Origin: Bradyrhizobium jicamae
GTDB taxonomy: Bacteria > Pseudomonadota > Alphaproteobacteria > Rhizobiales > Xanthobacteraceae
Reading direction: 5' to 3'
Assembly: GCF_018130695.1 (NCBI RefSeq)
Contig: NZ_JAFCJX010000034.1
Span: 28,991-92,990, forward strand
Length of the DNA stretch: 64,000 nt
Under the pieces are notes generated by a model that was not told where the DNA came from, made no database searches, and saw only the letters and a list, made by a program, of their open reading frames with translations. The position numbers were made by a program, and so were the translations under genes. Each line of letters starts with the position of its first letter. The stretch's first letter is position 1. Shown here piece after piece: positions 52,367-62,041 of this stretch.

Positions 52367-54574
52367 TCAGTGCGTCAGCACGATCGACACCTGGATCTGC
52401 CCGCGCGTGCGCAGCACCTCGAGCGACACTTCCCCGTCATGCCGGCGCAGCCGCAAGTCGACGCTGGAGGCGCCGAGCCTGAGGTCACGCAGCACCACGT
52501 CATGGAGAAATTCCGGCAGCCGCGGATCGCGCAGCCGAATCTCACCCCTGACGGCATCGAACTCGAGCCCGAGCGCGGCCTCCAGCAAGGTAAAGGCCGT
52601 TGCACTCGCCCAGGCCTGCGGCGCGCAGGCGACGGGATAGAGAACGGGACCGCGGCGCCTCTCGCGGCGGAAGCCGCAGAACAGCTCCGGCAGCCGCCGC
52701 AGGTCCATGTAGCTCGCAGCGTCGAACAGCGCCTTGAACAGATGCGCCACCGAATGCTTCAGGCCATAGCGCGCGAAGCCGAGCGCAATCAGCGCGTTGT
52801 CGTGCGGCCAAATCGAGCCGTCGTGATAGGACATCGGATTGTAGCGGGCCTCGCCGACGGCGACGGTGCGGATGCCCCAGCCCGAGAAGAACTTCTGGCT
52901 CATCAGATCGGCCGCGACGCGCCGCGCGCGCGCTTCGCTGACGATGCCGGTGAACAGCAACTGCCCGGCATTCGAGGTGCGCACCCGGCACGGCTGCTTG
53001 GCGCCATCGAGCGCCAGCGCATAGGTGCCGAGCTCCTCGCACCAGAAGGCCTCCTCGAACTGCTCGCGCAGCCGGTCGGCCTCGGCCTCCAGGATCTTCG
53101 CGCGATCCGCATAGCCGAGCCGCCGCGCCGCCCGCGCGGCGAGTTGCTTGCCGGCATAGACATAGCCCTGCACTTCCGACAGCGCGATGTAGCCTTCGGC
53201 GAGCTTGCCGTCGGCGTGGAAGATGGCGTCGAAGGAGTCCTTCCAGCCCTGATTGGCGAGCCCCTGCTCGGTGGCGCGCTGGTATTCGACAAAGCCGTCC
53301 TGATCGGGATCGCCGGGACCGTCGATCCATTGCAGCCCGGCCTCGATCGCCGGCCACAGCTCACGCAGCGTCTCCTCGTCGCCGGTCCGCTCGAGATAGA
53401 GCCCGGCGAGCAGCACGAACAGAGGAGTCGAATCGACGCTGCCGTAATATTGCGCGAACGGCACCTCGCGCAGCGCCGCCATCTCGCCGCCGCGCATCTC
53501 GTGCAGGATCTTTCCGGGCGCTGCATCCGCCAGCGGATCGACCTTCCTGGCCTGGAAGAAAGCCAGCCGCTTCAGCACACCCTTGGCGATGCGCGGATCG
53601 ACCCACAGCATCTGCATCGCCGTGATCAGGCCGTCGCGGCCGAATGTCGTCGAGTACCAGGGGATGCCGGCATAGGGATAGCGGCCCTGCGGCGTCTCGG
53701 TCATCAGCATGTTGAGGTCGGCCATCGCCTGGCTCAGCACCTCGTTGAAGATGTTGTTCGAGGTCTCGATCGTGGCCGCGCCCGCCGACGACTTCCGCAT
53801 CTCCCGGCGGTGCGCCAGCAGGCCGCGGAAGAACGGCGCCGGCTTTTGCAGCACCGGCCTGTTGCATGACACCGCCACGAACAGCGACGTCACCTGCGCG
53901 GGCGCGAGCTCGAAATGGTAGGTCGCCGCGTTGACCGACAGCCGCGTCGGCCGCGGATCGAAATGCAGCGCCGTGATCCGCGACTGGCCGTCGAGCCCGG
54001 CATATTCCAGCACGACGTCGGTCGGGCCGAGCAGCTTGCTCGAGCCGGTGCCGCGGCGCGGACGCCGCTCGCCGCGCACCTCAAAGAGATCGGCGAAGTC
54101 ATTGTCGAACAGCAGCGTGAGATCGAAGCTCGCCGGATGCTCGCCATGGTTCTGCAACCCGATACGCTGGTAGGCGGTGCCGCGCCACAGGAAGATCGAG
54201 CGCACGATGTGGAGCGTGTCCTTCTGCAGCACCAGGCGGTCGTTGCGATAGACGTCGGAATTTGAGAGATCGACGGTCAGCGCCGAATTGTCGTCGCGCA
54301 GATTCGAGCCGAGCAGCAGCGGCTGCATGTCGTCGAGCACCATCTCGAGCCGCGCCAGATAGCGCGTGTCGGAATTGAACAGGCCATCGGGCCCGCCGGC
54401 GGAGGCGCCGATGTCGCCATGGCTGTCGAGCACGATGAAGGTGTCGTCATGCTTGAGCGAGCGCCGCGGCCGCGCCGCGGGGCCCGTCATCGGGATGTAG
54501 AACGCGGACTCGTCGACCTCCTCGACGAGGCGGGCGGTGACGGAAGCAAGTTGCGTGACGACGTCGGATGCCAT
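52367..54574 (-). CDS. Amylo-alpha-1,6-glucosidase/glycogen debranching-type enzyme
   Basis: A 735-residue protein. The N-terminal GDE_N_bis domain (about 35-230; DTFIVLDSHGDIGASAGGPD, DTRYLARLEM) precedes an (alpha/alpha)6 barrel with GIPWYSTTFGRDGLITAMQM, ATEQGLANQGWKDSFDAIFH and NPMSYHDGSIWPHDNALIAL. The Asp/Glu pair in GRDG and QGWKDS-type motifs fits the glucosidase active site. It likely trims branches in storage glucan, cytoplasmic. GAGG is close to the start. It is in the same direction as the ABC exporter, with a repeat between. Confidence 0.88.
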   Translation of the reverse strand: MASDVVTQLASVTARLVEEVDESAFYIPMTGPAARPRRSLKHDDTFIVLDSHGDIGASAGGPDGLFNSDTRYLARLEMVLDDMQPLLLGSNLRDDNSALTVDLSNSDVYRNDRLVLQKDTLHIVRSIFLWRGTAYQRIGLQNHGEHPASFDLTLLFDNDFADLFEVRGERRPRRGTGSSKLLGPTDVVLEYAGLDGQSRITALHFDPRPTRLSVNAATYHFELAPAQVTSLFVAVSCNRPVLQKPAPFFRGLLAHRREMRKSSAGAATIETSNNIFNEVLSQAMADLNMLMTETPQGRYPYAGIPWYSTTFGRDGLITAMQMLWVDPRIAKGVLKRLAFFQARKVDPLADAAPGKILHEMRGGEMAALREVPFAQYYGSVDSTPLFVLLAGLYLERTGDEETLRELWPAIEAGLQWIDGPGDPDQDGFVEYQRATEQGLANQGWKDSFDAIFHADGKLAEGYIALSEVQGYVYAGKQLAARAARRLGYADRAKILEAEADRLREQFEEAFWCEELGTYALALDGAKQPCRVRTSNAGQLLFTGIVSEARARRVAADLMSQKFFSGWGIRTVAVGEARYNPMSYHDGSIWPHDNALIALGFARYGLKHSVAHLFKALFDAASYMDLRRLPELFCGFRRERRRGPVLYPVACAPQAWASATAFTLLEAALGLEFDAVRGEIRLRDPRLPEFLHDVVLRDLRLGASSVDLRLRRHDGEVSLEVLRTRGQIQVSIVLTH

Positions 54575-54637
54575 TGGGACCTCGGGCGGGTTGTCGAACT
54601 GCGATGAACGCACCGGGACGCAAGACCACTGATTCAA

Positions 54638-54720
54638 GCGCGATAGGATCAACGCGCTTCAGTTTTTTGTTTGAGCATGATCTTTTCGGAAAACCGCTTC
54701 ACACTTTTCCGGATCATGCT
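54638..54720. repeat. GAGCATGATC palindromic repeat, copy 5, extended form
   Basis: The 49-bp core is at 54672-54720. It is preceded by AAGCGCG...CGCGCTT and a T-rich joint, as at copy 3. It sits 9 bp after the ABC exporter stop and may serve as its transcript end. Confidence 0.9.
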
Positions 54721-54729
54721 CATGCGACG

Positions 54730-56493
54730 TCAGGCCGCGCTGGCGGCGAGCCGACCCATTTCCCGCGCAACCAACTCACGGTACGGGCCCTTGCCCTGCA
54801 CAAGGACGTCAGGCGGACCATCCTCGATGATCCGGCCGCCCTGCAACATGACCACGCGGTCGAAATTGCGCAGCGTCGCCAGCCGATGCGCGATCGCGAT
54901 CACGGTGCGGCCGCGCATCAGGCGCGACAGCGCTTCGCGGATCGCCTCCTCCGAATCCGCATCAAGCGCGGCGGTCGCCTCGTCGAGCAGCAGGATCGGC
55001 GCATCCTTCAGGAAAGCGCGCGCGATCGCGATGCGCTGGCGCTGGCCGCCCGACAGCTTGATGCCGCGATCGCCGACGATGGTCTCCATGCCGTCCGGCA
55101 GCGTCTCGATGAAATCGCAGCGCGCCGCGATGGCCGCGCGCAGCACCTCGCTGTCGGTGGCGTTCGGCCGGCCGTAGCGGATGTTCTCCATGATCGAGCG
55201 GTGGAACAGCGAGATGTCCTGCGGCACCACCGAGATCGCCGCACGCAGGCTGAGCTGGGTGACGCGCGCGATGTCCTGGCCGTCGATGGTGATGCTGCCG
55301 TTCTGCACATCGTAGAACCGCTGCAGCAAGGTGAAGACGGTCGACTTGCCGCCGCCGGACTGGCCGACCAGGCCGACGCGCTGGCCGGGCTGGATCCGCA
55401 GGCTGAAGCGCTCGAACACCTGCAGGCCGCCGGGATACTCGAATGAGACATTGTTGAAGGCGATCGCCGCGCCACTCTTGACCAGCGGCTCCGCCTCCGG
55501 GTGGTCCTTCAGCTCATGCGGCTGCAGCAATGTCGCCAGCGCCTCGGTCAACCGCGCCACGTGCTGGGTGACGTCGACCAGGGCCACCGCGAGATCGCGG
55601 GTGGCGCTGAGGATGGAAATGCCGAGCGTGCAGACCAGCACGACGTCGCCGGTGGTCGCGGAACCCGCCTGCCAGAGATTGATCGCCCAGGCCAGCATCG
55701 CAATCGTCAGCACCACGGTCACACCGGCGTGGGTGAGGCGGAGCTTTTCGAGATAGCGCAGGGACCGGCCGCGTGCGGAAAGTTCCCGGTTCACCGTCGC
55801 GTCGAAGCGGTCGTGCTCATAGCCGAGCCCACAGAAGGCGCGGACCAGCGGCAGATTGTTGATGACGTCGACCATTTCGCCGTCGACCGCCGCAGCCTTG
55901 TCGGCGAACTCGTCATGCAGCGGCTTGCCGGCCGCAGCCATGCGGAACATCGCGAAAACCATGGTTCCCGAGATCAGGATCAGCACCGCTGACATCTGCA
56001 GGCTCACGGTTCCAATTAGTGCGATCGCCGAGAAGGTGGCGATGCAGGGAGGCAACACGTTCCATACGAACATGTTTTCCACCGTGTACACGGCGTTCGA
56101 CGTCGCCGTGATCCGGCTGGTCAGCATGCCCGGCAGCCGATCGGAGAAATAACTCGGCGCATGACCGGTGAGATGACGGAACATGTCGCGGCGCAGATCG
56201 CCGGTGACGCCGACAAAGGTGAAGCTTGCTGTCCAACTTGCGATCCGCCACAGAAAATTGTCGGCGGCGATCAGCGACATGAGCAGCGCGAATGCCAGCC
56301 ATACGCCACCCGCGTGCGATGCGCCGGCGGTCAGGCTGTCGACGAGGTTCTTGACTCCATATTGCGTGCCCACCGAACAGGCAACCGCACCGACGACGGC
56401 CGTCAGGATGACGACGTGCGACGTCAACCGATTGCGCAGATAGCGCAGCACGAATGGAAAGGGACGGTGCGCATATCCAGACAGATGATCCAT
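54730..56493 (-). CDS. ABC exporter, fused permease-ATPase
   Basis: A 587-residue half-transporter. Six spans (about 15-310) precede an ATPase with Walker A GQSGGGKST, signature LSGGQRQRIAIARAF, Walker B ILLLDEATAALDADSEEA and H-loop IAIAHRLATL. It resembles MsbA/lipid- or glucan-type exporters; substrate unknown. The ATG with AGGA just upstream is preferred over a GTG ten codons earlier that lacks a ribosome site. It is divergent from the glycosyltransferase, so it may export a product of that enzyme (inference). Confidence 0.88.
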   Translation of the reverse strand: MDHLSGYAHRPFPFVLRYLRNRLTSHVVILTAVVGAVACSVGTQYGVKNLVDSLTAGASHAGGVWLAFALLMSLIAADNFLWRIASWTASFTFVGVTGDLRRDMFRHLTGHAPSYFSDRLPGMLTSRITATSNAVYTVENMFVWNVLPPCIATFSAIALIGTVSLQMSAVLILISGTMVFAMFRMAAAGKPLHDEFADKAAAVDGEMVDVINNLPLVRAFCGLGYEHDRFDATVNRELSARGRSLRYLEKLRLTHAGVTVVLTIAMLAWAINLWQAGSATTGDVVLVCTLGISILSATRDLAVALVDVTQHVARLTEALATLLQPHELKDHPEAEPLVKSGAAIAFNNVSFEYPGGLQVFERFSLRIQPGQRVGLVGQSGGGKSTVFTLLQRFYDVQNGSITIDGQDIARVTQLSLRAAISVVPQDISLFHRSIMENIRYGRPNATDSEVLRAAIAARCDFIETLPDGMETIVGDRGIKLSGGQRQRIAIARAFLKDAPILLLDEATAALDADSEEAIREALSRLMRGRTVIAIAHRLATLRNFDRVVMLQGGRIIEDGPPDVLVQGKGPYRELVAREMGRLAASAA

Positions 56494-56805
56494 GACGTCC
56501 TGCAAAACCTGTTGAGAGTGCACGAGATTTTTTTCAGTTGATTGTCCCGCACACGATGACGTGAAGGGCGTCGGCTCGATTCCTTGCTGCAGCCATGCCT
56601 GCGCAACAATTTTGCACCGTTGCCGTCTGCAAAAATCTGTTGGAGCGAGATGGCATCAGAAAGACCACACTGTGGAGGAAGGAAGAAGCAGATCGCACAC
56701 GTCAAAGGGAACTTCGCACGCGCGAAAACGTTCCCGTGTTCGGCATGCCGGTGCCACTGAGGGCTGAGGGATCATTCACAACATCGAGACACAGGAGACG
56801 CAAAG
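56494..56805. other. Divergent promoter region, no gene seen
   Basis: A 312-bp gap, lower in GC than its flanks, between the ABC exporter and the glycosyltransferase. The EcfG-type promoter at 56708 is its clearest element. I see no coding frame with normal codon use. Confidence 0.6.
56708..56732 (+). promoter_or_regulatory. EcfG (general stress response) promoter
   Basis: GGAAC, 16 bases, CGTT is an exact match to the alphaproteobacterial EcfG consensus. The transcript start would be near 56740, about 65 nt before the glycosyltransferase ATG. The two boxes also lie in a GGGAAC...GTTCCC dyad. Confidence 0.8.
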
Positions 56806-57876
56806 ATGCGCATCGCGCAGGTTGCCCCGCTCACGGAGGCTGTTCCCCCCAAATTGTACGGTGGCACCGAACGGGTCGTGCACTGGCTGACCGAAGAACT
56901 CGTGGCACTCGGACATGACGTAACGCTGTTCGCCAGCGGCGACTCGCAAACCTCGGCCAAGCTCGATGCGACCTGGCCCAAAGCCCTGCGTCTCGACGGA
57001 TCTGTTCGCGATCCGAACGCGCTGCACATGGTGATGCTGGAACGCGTACGACAGAAATGCGACGACGAGGAATTCGACTTCCTGCACTTCCATCTCGACT
57101 ATTACCCGTGGTCGCTGTTCCACAGACAGCCGACGCCGTTCCTCACCACCCTGCACGGCCGGCTCGATCTCCCCGAACACCAGCCGGTGTTCCACACCTT
57201 CTCCAAAATCCCCGTCATCTCGATCTCCAACGCCCAGCGCCGCCCGGTGCCGCAGGCGAACTGGGTGCGCACCATCCATCACGGCCTGCCGGAGAATTTG
57301 CTGACGCCGCAGCCGGCCAAGCCGAGCTACCTCGCGGTGCTCGGCCGCATCGCGCCGGAGAAAGGCGTCGACCGCGCGATCAAGATCGCGATGCGCTGCG
57401 GCATTCCGCTCAAGATCGCGGCCAAGGTCGACCGTGCCGACCAGGAATATTATGACGAGCTGATCAAGCCGATGATCACAGGCAATCCGCTGGTCGAGTT
57501 CATCGGCGAGATCAGCGACCGCGAGAAACCGGACTTCCTGAGCGGCGCGATCGGCCTGCTGGTGCCGATCGACTGGCCGGAGCCGTTCGGTCTCGTGATG
57601 ATCGAGGCGATGGCCTGCGGTACGCCCGTGATCGCCTATAACCGCGGCTCGGTGCCCGAGATCATCGAGGACGGCGTCACCGGCTTCGTGGTCGAGGACG
57701 AGATCAGCGCGGTGTCGCGTGTCGGCCGGCTCGGCAGTCTCGATCGCGGCACGATCCGCAAGCAGTTCGAGTCCCGCTTCACCGCGCGCCGCATGGCGCT
57801 CGACTATCTCGCCGCCTATCGCGGCCTGATGGAAGAAGCAAAACCGCGGTTCAAGCTGGTAGCGAGCGCGGAGTAA
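56806..57876 (+). CDS. GT4-family glycosyltransferase
   Basis: A 356-residue GT-B enzyme. The N-terminal domain has MRIAQVAPLTEAVPPKLYGG and LTEELVALGHDVTLFASGDS; the C-terminal nucleotide-sugar site reads LGRIAPEKGVDRAI and EPFGLVMIEAMACGTPVIAY, the E-x7-E motif. Retaining transfer from a nucleotide sugar is expected; acceptor unknown. AGGAGA fixes the start. With the EcfG promoter upstream it is probably induced by the general stress response. Confidence 0.9.
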   Translation: MRIAQVAPLTEAVPPKLYGGTERVVHWLTEELVALGHDVTLFASGDSQTSAKLDATWPKALRLDGSVRDPNALHMVMLERVRQKCDDEEFDFLHFHLDYYPWSLFHRQPTPFLTTLHGRLDLPEHQPVFHTFSKIPVISISNAQRRPVPQANWVRTIHHGLPENLLTPQPAKPSYLAVLGRIAPEKGVDRAIKIAMRCGIPLKIAAKVDRADQEYYDELIKPMITGNPLVEFIGEISDREKPDFLSGAIGLLVPIDWPEPFGLVMIEAMACGTPVIAYNRGSVPEIIEDGVTGFVVEDEISAVSRVGRLGSLDRGTIRKQFESRFTARRMALDYLAAYRGLMEEAKPRFKLVASAE

Positions 57877-57898
57877 CGGCCAGACACTGGTTCAAATC

Positions 57899-57986
57899 GT
57901 AGGGTGGGCAAAGGCGCGTGAGCGCCGTGCCCACCTTCGCGAGCAATGCAAGCAATGGTGGGCACGCTTCGCTTTGCCCACCCTAC
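57899..57986. repeat. Inverted repeat, GTAGGGTGGGCAAAG type
   Basis: Arms GTAGGGTGGGCAAAG...GTGCCCACC and GGTGGGCAC...CTTTGCCCACCCTAC form an 88-bp interrupted palindrome between the converging glycosyltransferase and alkylsulfatase-like genes. It may end both transcripts. Confidence 0.85.
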
Positions 57987-58006
57987 GCACTCCTCGCAAT
58001 GACGGG

Positions 58007-59950
58007 CTACGTCACCACCGTCCGCTTCGGCTCGACGATCTCGAACATCCGCGGAAACTCGTCCATCAGCGTCATCAGCTCGCCGAGCCGCAGCGGCTCG
58101 CCCGAGGCCGTAATCTTGCCGGCGCCGACGGCCTCCGGAAACGTGGTCAGCTTGGCGATCACCTCGTCCAGCGTGCTGCGCGCCAGCGTGAAGCTCGCAT
58201 GCGCGTTAGGGGCCTGCGCGCCCTTGACGTAGGTCAGCGCGGAGTTCTCCAGATTGAGGATGAAGCGCTCGCCCGTGTCGGTGAAATTCCAGTTCAGCAC
58301 GATGTGCTTGCCCTCGGCCTTCGGGCCGTTGAGGCGGATGCCGAGCACGTCGAACAGTTGCTCGGTGCGCAGCGCCGCCAGAGTCTCGCGCGGCATCGCC
58401 GAGCGCGGCGGCGCCTTCGGCATGCCCTGGCGCAATTCCTGGGCGCCGAACAGATAGGCGTTGCGCCAGGTCGAGCTTTCGGCGGCATAGCCGAGCTGCT
58501 CAAAGGTGTCGGCGAGCATGGCGCGCGCCGCCTGATTGTCCGGCTCGGCGAACACGAGATGGCTGACGGCCTGCGCGACGAAGCGAAATTCGCCCTTGGC
58601 AAAGTCTGCCGCCGCGCGCTTCAGGATCGCCTCAGAGCCGCCCATGTACTCGACATACTTCTTGCCGGACTCGACGGGCGGCAGTGGATCGAGATTGACC
58701 GGGTTGGCGTCATACCAGCCGAGATATTTCTGGTAGATCGCCTTCACATTGTGCCTGATGTGCCCATAGTAGCCACGACCGTGCCAGGCGCCTTCCAGGC
58801 TCTGCGGCAGGCGGATGGTCTCCGCAATCTCGCTCGCGGTCAGGCCGTGATTCATCAACCGAATGGTCTGGTCGTGCGCGTATTTATAGAGATCGCGCTG
58901 CTGGCGGATCATGGTGTCGATCCGCGCCTCGCCCCACACCGGCCAGTGATGCTGGCCGCACATCGCGTCGGCCTTGCCACCCCACATCTGCAGGGCCTCG
59001 CCGAGATATTTCGACCAGGCCAGCGCATCGCGGACATCGGCGCCGCGGAACGGCAGCAGATTGTGGAAATTATGCGTGCAGTTTTCCGCAAGATTCAAAA
59101 GCTTGTAGCGCGGAATGAAGAAATGCATCTCCGCCGGCGCCTCGCTGTTCGGCGCCATCTGGAACTCGAATTCGACACCGTCGATGACGCGCCTGTCTCC
59201 AGTCGCAATGATCAGATCGGTCGGCCGCAGCAGGGCCACTGCGCCCGCCGCCATCGTCTTGCCGAGCCCGCAATCGACATGACCGCGCGCGCCCTTGGCG
59301 AGAAATGGCCCGAACTGATACTGCGCCCGGCGCAGCATCGCAGGTCCCGCGATGATGTTCTCGGAGACCGCGTGCTCCATGAAGAGATCGGGCGCGATGA
59401 TCGGCACGCCCCTCGCCAGCATCTCGTCATCGATCACGCCGCGTGCGCCGCCCCAATGGTCGGTGTGGGTGTGGGTGAAGATCACGGCCGCGACCGGCTT
59501 CCTGCCGCGATGCTTGTAATAGAGCTCCATCGCGGCGCGGGCGCCCTCGATCGAGGTCAGCGTATCGACCACGATGACGCCGGTGTCGCCCTCGATCAGC
59601 GTCATATTGGCGATGTCGAGCCCGCGCACCTGGTAGACGCCCGGCACCACCTCGAACAGGCCATGATGCATGTTGAGCCGCGACTGCCGCCATAGGCTCG
59701 GGTCGACCGTCGGCGGCGCCTTCTCCTCCGATAGGAAGCCGTAGGGCTCGAGGCTCCACACCGTCCGTCCCTGCACGGAGGTGATCTTGGCGTTCTCGAT
59801 GGTGCCGAGGAAGCCGCGCGCGGCGTCGTCGAAATCACGCTTATCCGAGAACGGCAGCGCCTGCAGCGTCGCGGCGTGCTGCGCGATCACGGATGCCGAT
59901 GCGGGCTTTGGACCCTGTTGTGACGCCTCAGCGGCGGTTGCCTCGGTCAT
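58007..59950 (-). CDS. Alkylsulfatase-like metallo-beta-lactamase-fold hydrolase (SdsA1 type)
   Basis: A 647-residue protein. The MBL domain has the zinc motif THTHTDHWGG (about 159-168), with H160, H162, D164 and H165, and a distant metal-binding AENCTHNFHNL. A dimerisation domain and a C-terminal SCP2-like domain (about 530-647) follow, the order of SdsA1. It hydrolyses primary or secondary alkyl sulfates in homologues. No signal peptide, unlike exported SdsA1 relatives, so probably cytoplasmic. It lies 27 bp after the monooxygenase gene on the same strand. Confidence 0.9.
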   Translation of the reverse strand: MTEATAAEASQQGPKPASASVIAQHAATLQALPFSDKRDFDDAARGFLGTIENAKITSVQGRTVWSLEPYGFLSEEKAPPTVDPSLWRQSRLNMHHGLFEVVPGVYQVRGLDIANMTLIEGDTGVIVVDTLTSIEGARAAMELYYKHRGRKPVAAVIFTHTHTDHWGGARGVIDDEMLARGVPIIAPDLFMEHAVSENIIAGPAMLRRAQYQFGPFLAKGARGHVDCGLGKTMAAGAVALLRPTDLIIATGDRRVIDGVEFEFQMAPNSEAPAEMHFFIPRYKLLNLAENCTHNFHNLLPFRGADVRDALAWSKYLGEALQMWGGKADAMCGQHHWPVWGEARIDTMIRQQRDLYKYAHDQTIRLMNHGLTASEIAETIRLPQSLEGAWHGRGYYGHIRHNVKAIYQKYLGWYDANPVNLDPLPPVESGKKYVEYMGGSEAILKRAAADFAKGEFRFVAQAVSHLVFAEPDNQAARAMLADTFEQLGYAAESSTWRNAYLFGAQELRQGMPKAPPRSAMPRETLAALRTEQLFDVLGIRLNGPKAEGKHIVLNWNFTDTGERFILNLENSALTYVKGAQAPNAHASFTLARSTLDEVIAKLTTFPEAVGAGKITASGEPLRLGELMTLMDEFPRMFEIVEPKRTVVT

Positions 59951-59977
59951 AACTGTTCACTCCTCTCACATCATCAC

Positions 59978-61789
59978 TCAGCGAAACTGCAGACCTTCGA
60001 ACGTCCCGCTGCTGCGCCACTCATCGATATATTTGAAATAGGCCAGGGCGCCCTGGGGGTGGCCGACATTGAGCCGCGCGGCCGGCCCCGGCTCGCGGCC
60101 CTCATTGTTGTAATAGCCGGGCGTGCAATCGGGTCCGCCGATCATGCGGCCGACGCCGGTCAGCAGCAGCTCGACCCAGCGATCTTCGGCGTCCTTGCTG
60201 ACTTCGATCTCCTTGAAGCCCTTGTCGCGCGCGTGGCTGACCATCAGCGCGATGGTCCGCGCCGCCTCCGTCAGATTATGCGGCACGTTGGAAATCAGAT
60301 TGGCGCCTTGCGTCGGCTGTACGAAGAACACGTTCGGGAAGCCGTGGACGTGGATGCCGTGCTTGGTGCGCATGCCCTGGCCCCAATGCTCCGACAGCTT
60401 GACGCCGTCGCGGCCGGTCAGGTCAAATCCCGCCCGCCTGCGATATTCCGTGCCGACCTCGAAACCCGACGCGTAGATGATGCAGTCGAGCGGATGTTCC
60501 CTGCCCGCGACCACGATGCCGTTTGCGGTGATCTCCTCGACACCCTTGCCGTCGGTATCGACGAGATGCGTGCCCGGCGTGTTGAACGCCTGCAGATAGG
60601 AATCGTGGAAGCACGGCCGCTTGCAGAGCTGGCCGTACCAGGCCTTCAGATTCTTCGCAGTCTCGCGATCGTGCACGATGCTGTCGATCCGGTCGCGGAT
60701 CTCCGACATCTTCTCGAAATCGGACTCCTCGAAGGCGGCCCGCATGTTCGGCACGGTGCGCTGCTCGCGCGGCAGCAGCATCACCTTGGCGCGGATGCGC
60801 TTCGACAGATCGGTCCAGCCGTCCTGCACCAGATCCTCGGTCGCGGAGCCGCCGGCCTGGTTGGCGGTGAAATTCTCCAGCCACCGCTGCTGCCAGCCGG
60901 GTGTGGCGATCCCTGCGAACCAGTCGGGATCAATCGGGCCATTGCCGCGAACGTCGACCGAGGACGGCGTGCGCTGGAAGACGTACAGCTCCCTGGCTGC
61001 GCGCGCGAGGTGCGGCACGCACTGCACGGAGGTCGCGCCTGTCCCGATGATGCCGACGCGTTTGTCGGCGAGCTTGTCCATCAGCGCGCCCTTTGGATCG
61101 CCGCCGGTGTAGTCGTAGTCCCAGCGGCTGGTATGGAACGAGTGTCCCCCAAAGCTCTCGACGCCGGGAATGCCGGGCAGCTTCGGCACATGTAGCGGCC
61201 CCGTGCCGATGCCGACGAATTGAGCAGTGAAGCCATCGCCCCTGTTGGTGCGGATCATCCAGCGCGATTGCGCGGCGTCCCAGTCGAGGCCCGTGACCTC
61301 GGTGTGAAACAGCGCATTGTCATAGAGGCCGAACTGCCGGCCGATCCGCTGGCAATGCGCCAGGATCTCCGGTGCATGCGCGTATTTCTCCGACGGCCGG
61401 TGGCCGGTCTCTTCCAAGAGCGGCATGTAGACCATCGACGCCGTGTCGCATTGCGCGCCGGGATAGCGATTCCAGTACCAGGTGCCACCGAAATCGCCGC
61501 CCTTCTCGACGATGCGGACGTCCTTGATGCCGGCCTCCGCGATCCGCGCCGCGGTCGCAAGCCCGGCGAAGCCACCGCCGATGAAGGCGAAGGTGACGTG
61601 ATCGGTCTTCGCCGCGCGCGGCGTGACCGGCGTGTAGGGATCGTCGAGATAATGCGCGAGCTGGCCCTTGACCTCGATGTACTGGTCATTGCCGTCGGCG
61701 CGCAGCCGCTTGTTGCGCTCCTCCTGATATTTTTGGCGGAGCTGCTCCTTGTCGATCTTGGCGGATTGCGGGGGCGATTGGTCCATCAT
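59978..61789 (-). CDS. Flavin monooxygenase of Baeyer-Villiger type
   Basis: A 603-residue FAD/NADPH enzyme. The first Rossmann motif is GGGFAGLATAARIAEAG, the BVMO fingerprint is FGGHSFHTSRWD (F-x-G-x3-H-x3-W-D), and the NADPH motif is GTGATSVQC. It inserts oxygen next to a ketone, giving an ester or lactone; the ketone is unknown. It is upstream of and close to the alkylsulfatase-like gene, so both may degrade a long-chain xenobiotic or surfactant (inference). AAGG lies upstream of a double ATG. Confidence 0.92.
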   Translation of the reverse strand: MMDQSPPQSAKIDKEQLRQKYQEERNKRLRADGNDQYIEVKGQLAHYLDDPYTPVTPRAAKTDHVTFAFIGGGFAGLATAARIAEAGIKDVRIVEKGGDFGGTWYWNRYPGAQCDTASMVYMPLLEETGHRPSEKYAHAPEILAHCQRIGRQFGLYDNALFHTEVTGLDWDAAQSRWMIRTNRGDGFTAQFVGIGTGPLHVPKLPGIPGVESFGGHSFHTSRWDYDYTGGDPKGALMDKLADKRVGIIGTGATSVQCVPHLARAARELYVFQRTPSSVDVRGNGPIDPDWFAGIATPGWQQRWLENFTANQAGGSATEDLVQDGWTDLSKRIRAKVMLLPREQRTVPNMRAAFEESDFEKMSEIRDRIDSIVHDRETAKNLKAWYGQLCKRPCFHDSYLQAFNTPGTHLVDTDGKGVEEITANGIVVAGREHPLDCIIYASGFEVGTEYRRRAGFDLTGRDGVKLSEHWGQGMRTKHGIHVHGFPNVFFVQPTQGANLISNVPHNLTEAARTIALMVSHARDKGFKEIEVSKDAEDRWVELLLTGVGRMIGGPDCTPGYYNNEGREPGPAARLNVGHPQGALAYFKYIDEWRSSGTFEGLQFR

Positions 61790-62041
61790 CGATCAGCGCC
61801 TTGGTCAGCGAGCAGGTTACTCACTCTATCGCGGCTGAGGCGGGACGTGCAGGGAGATTAAACGAGCTGACGATCGAAAATTCCTTCACCCGGAAAACAT
61901 GGCGCAGGTGCACTTCGTCGGGCCAGTTGCAGATCCGCGACGGCCCGCCTCAGGCAAACGCCTGGTGGATCGGCGAGCCCTTGGGGGATGCCCCGCGTCA
62001 GGCCCGGGCGCGAGCAAAGAGACAACCCGATCGTCAGATCG

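Noticed and set aside
57890..57902. GGTTCAAATC, resembling a tRNA T-loop
   Set aside because: No T stem or cloverleaf; it precedes a palindromic repeat.
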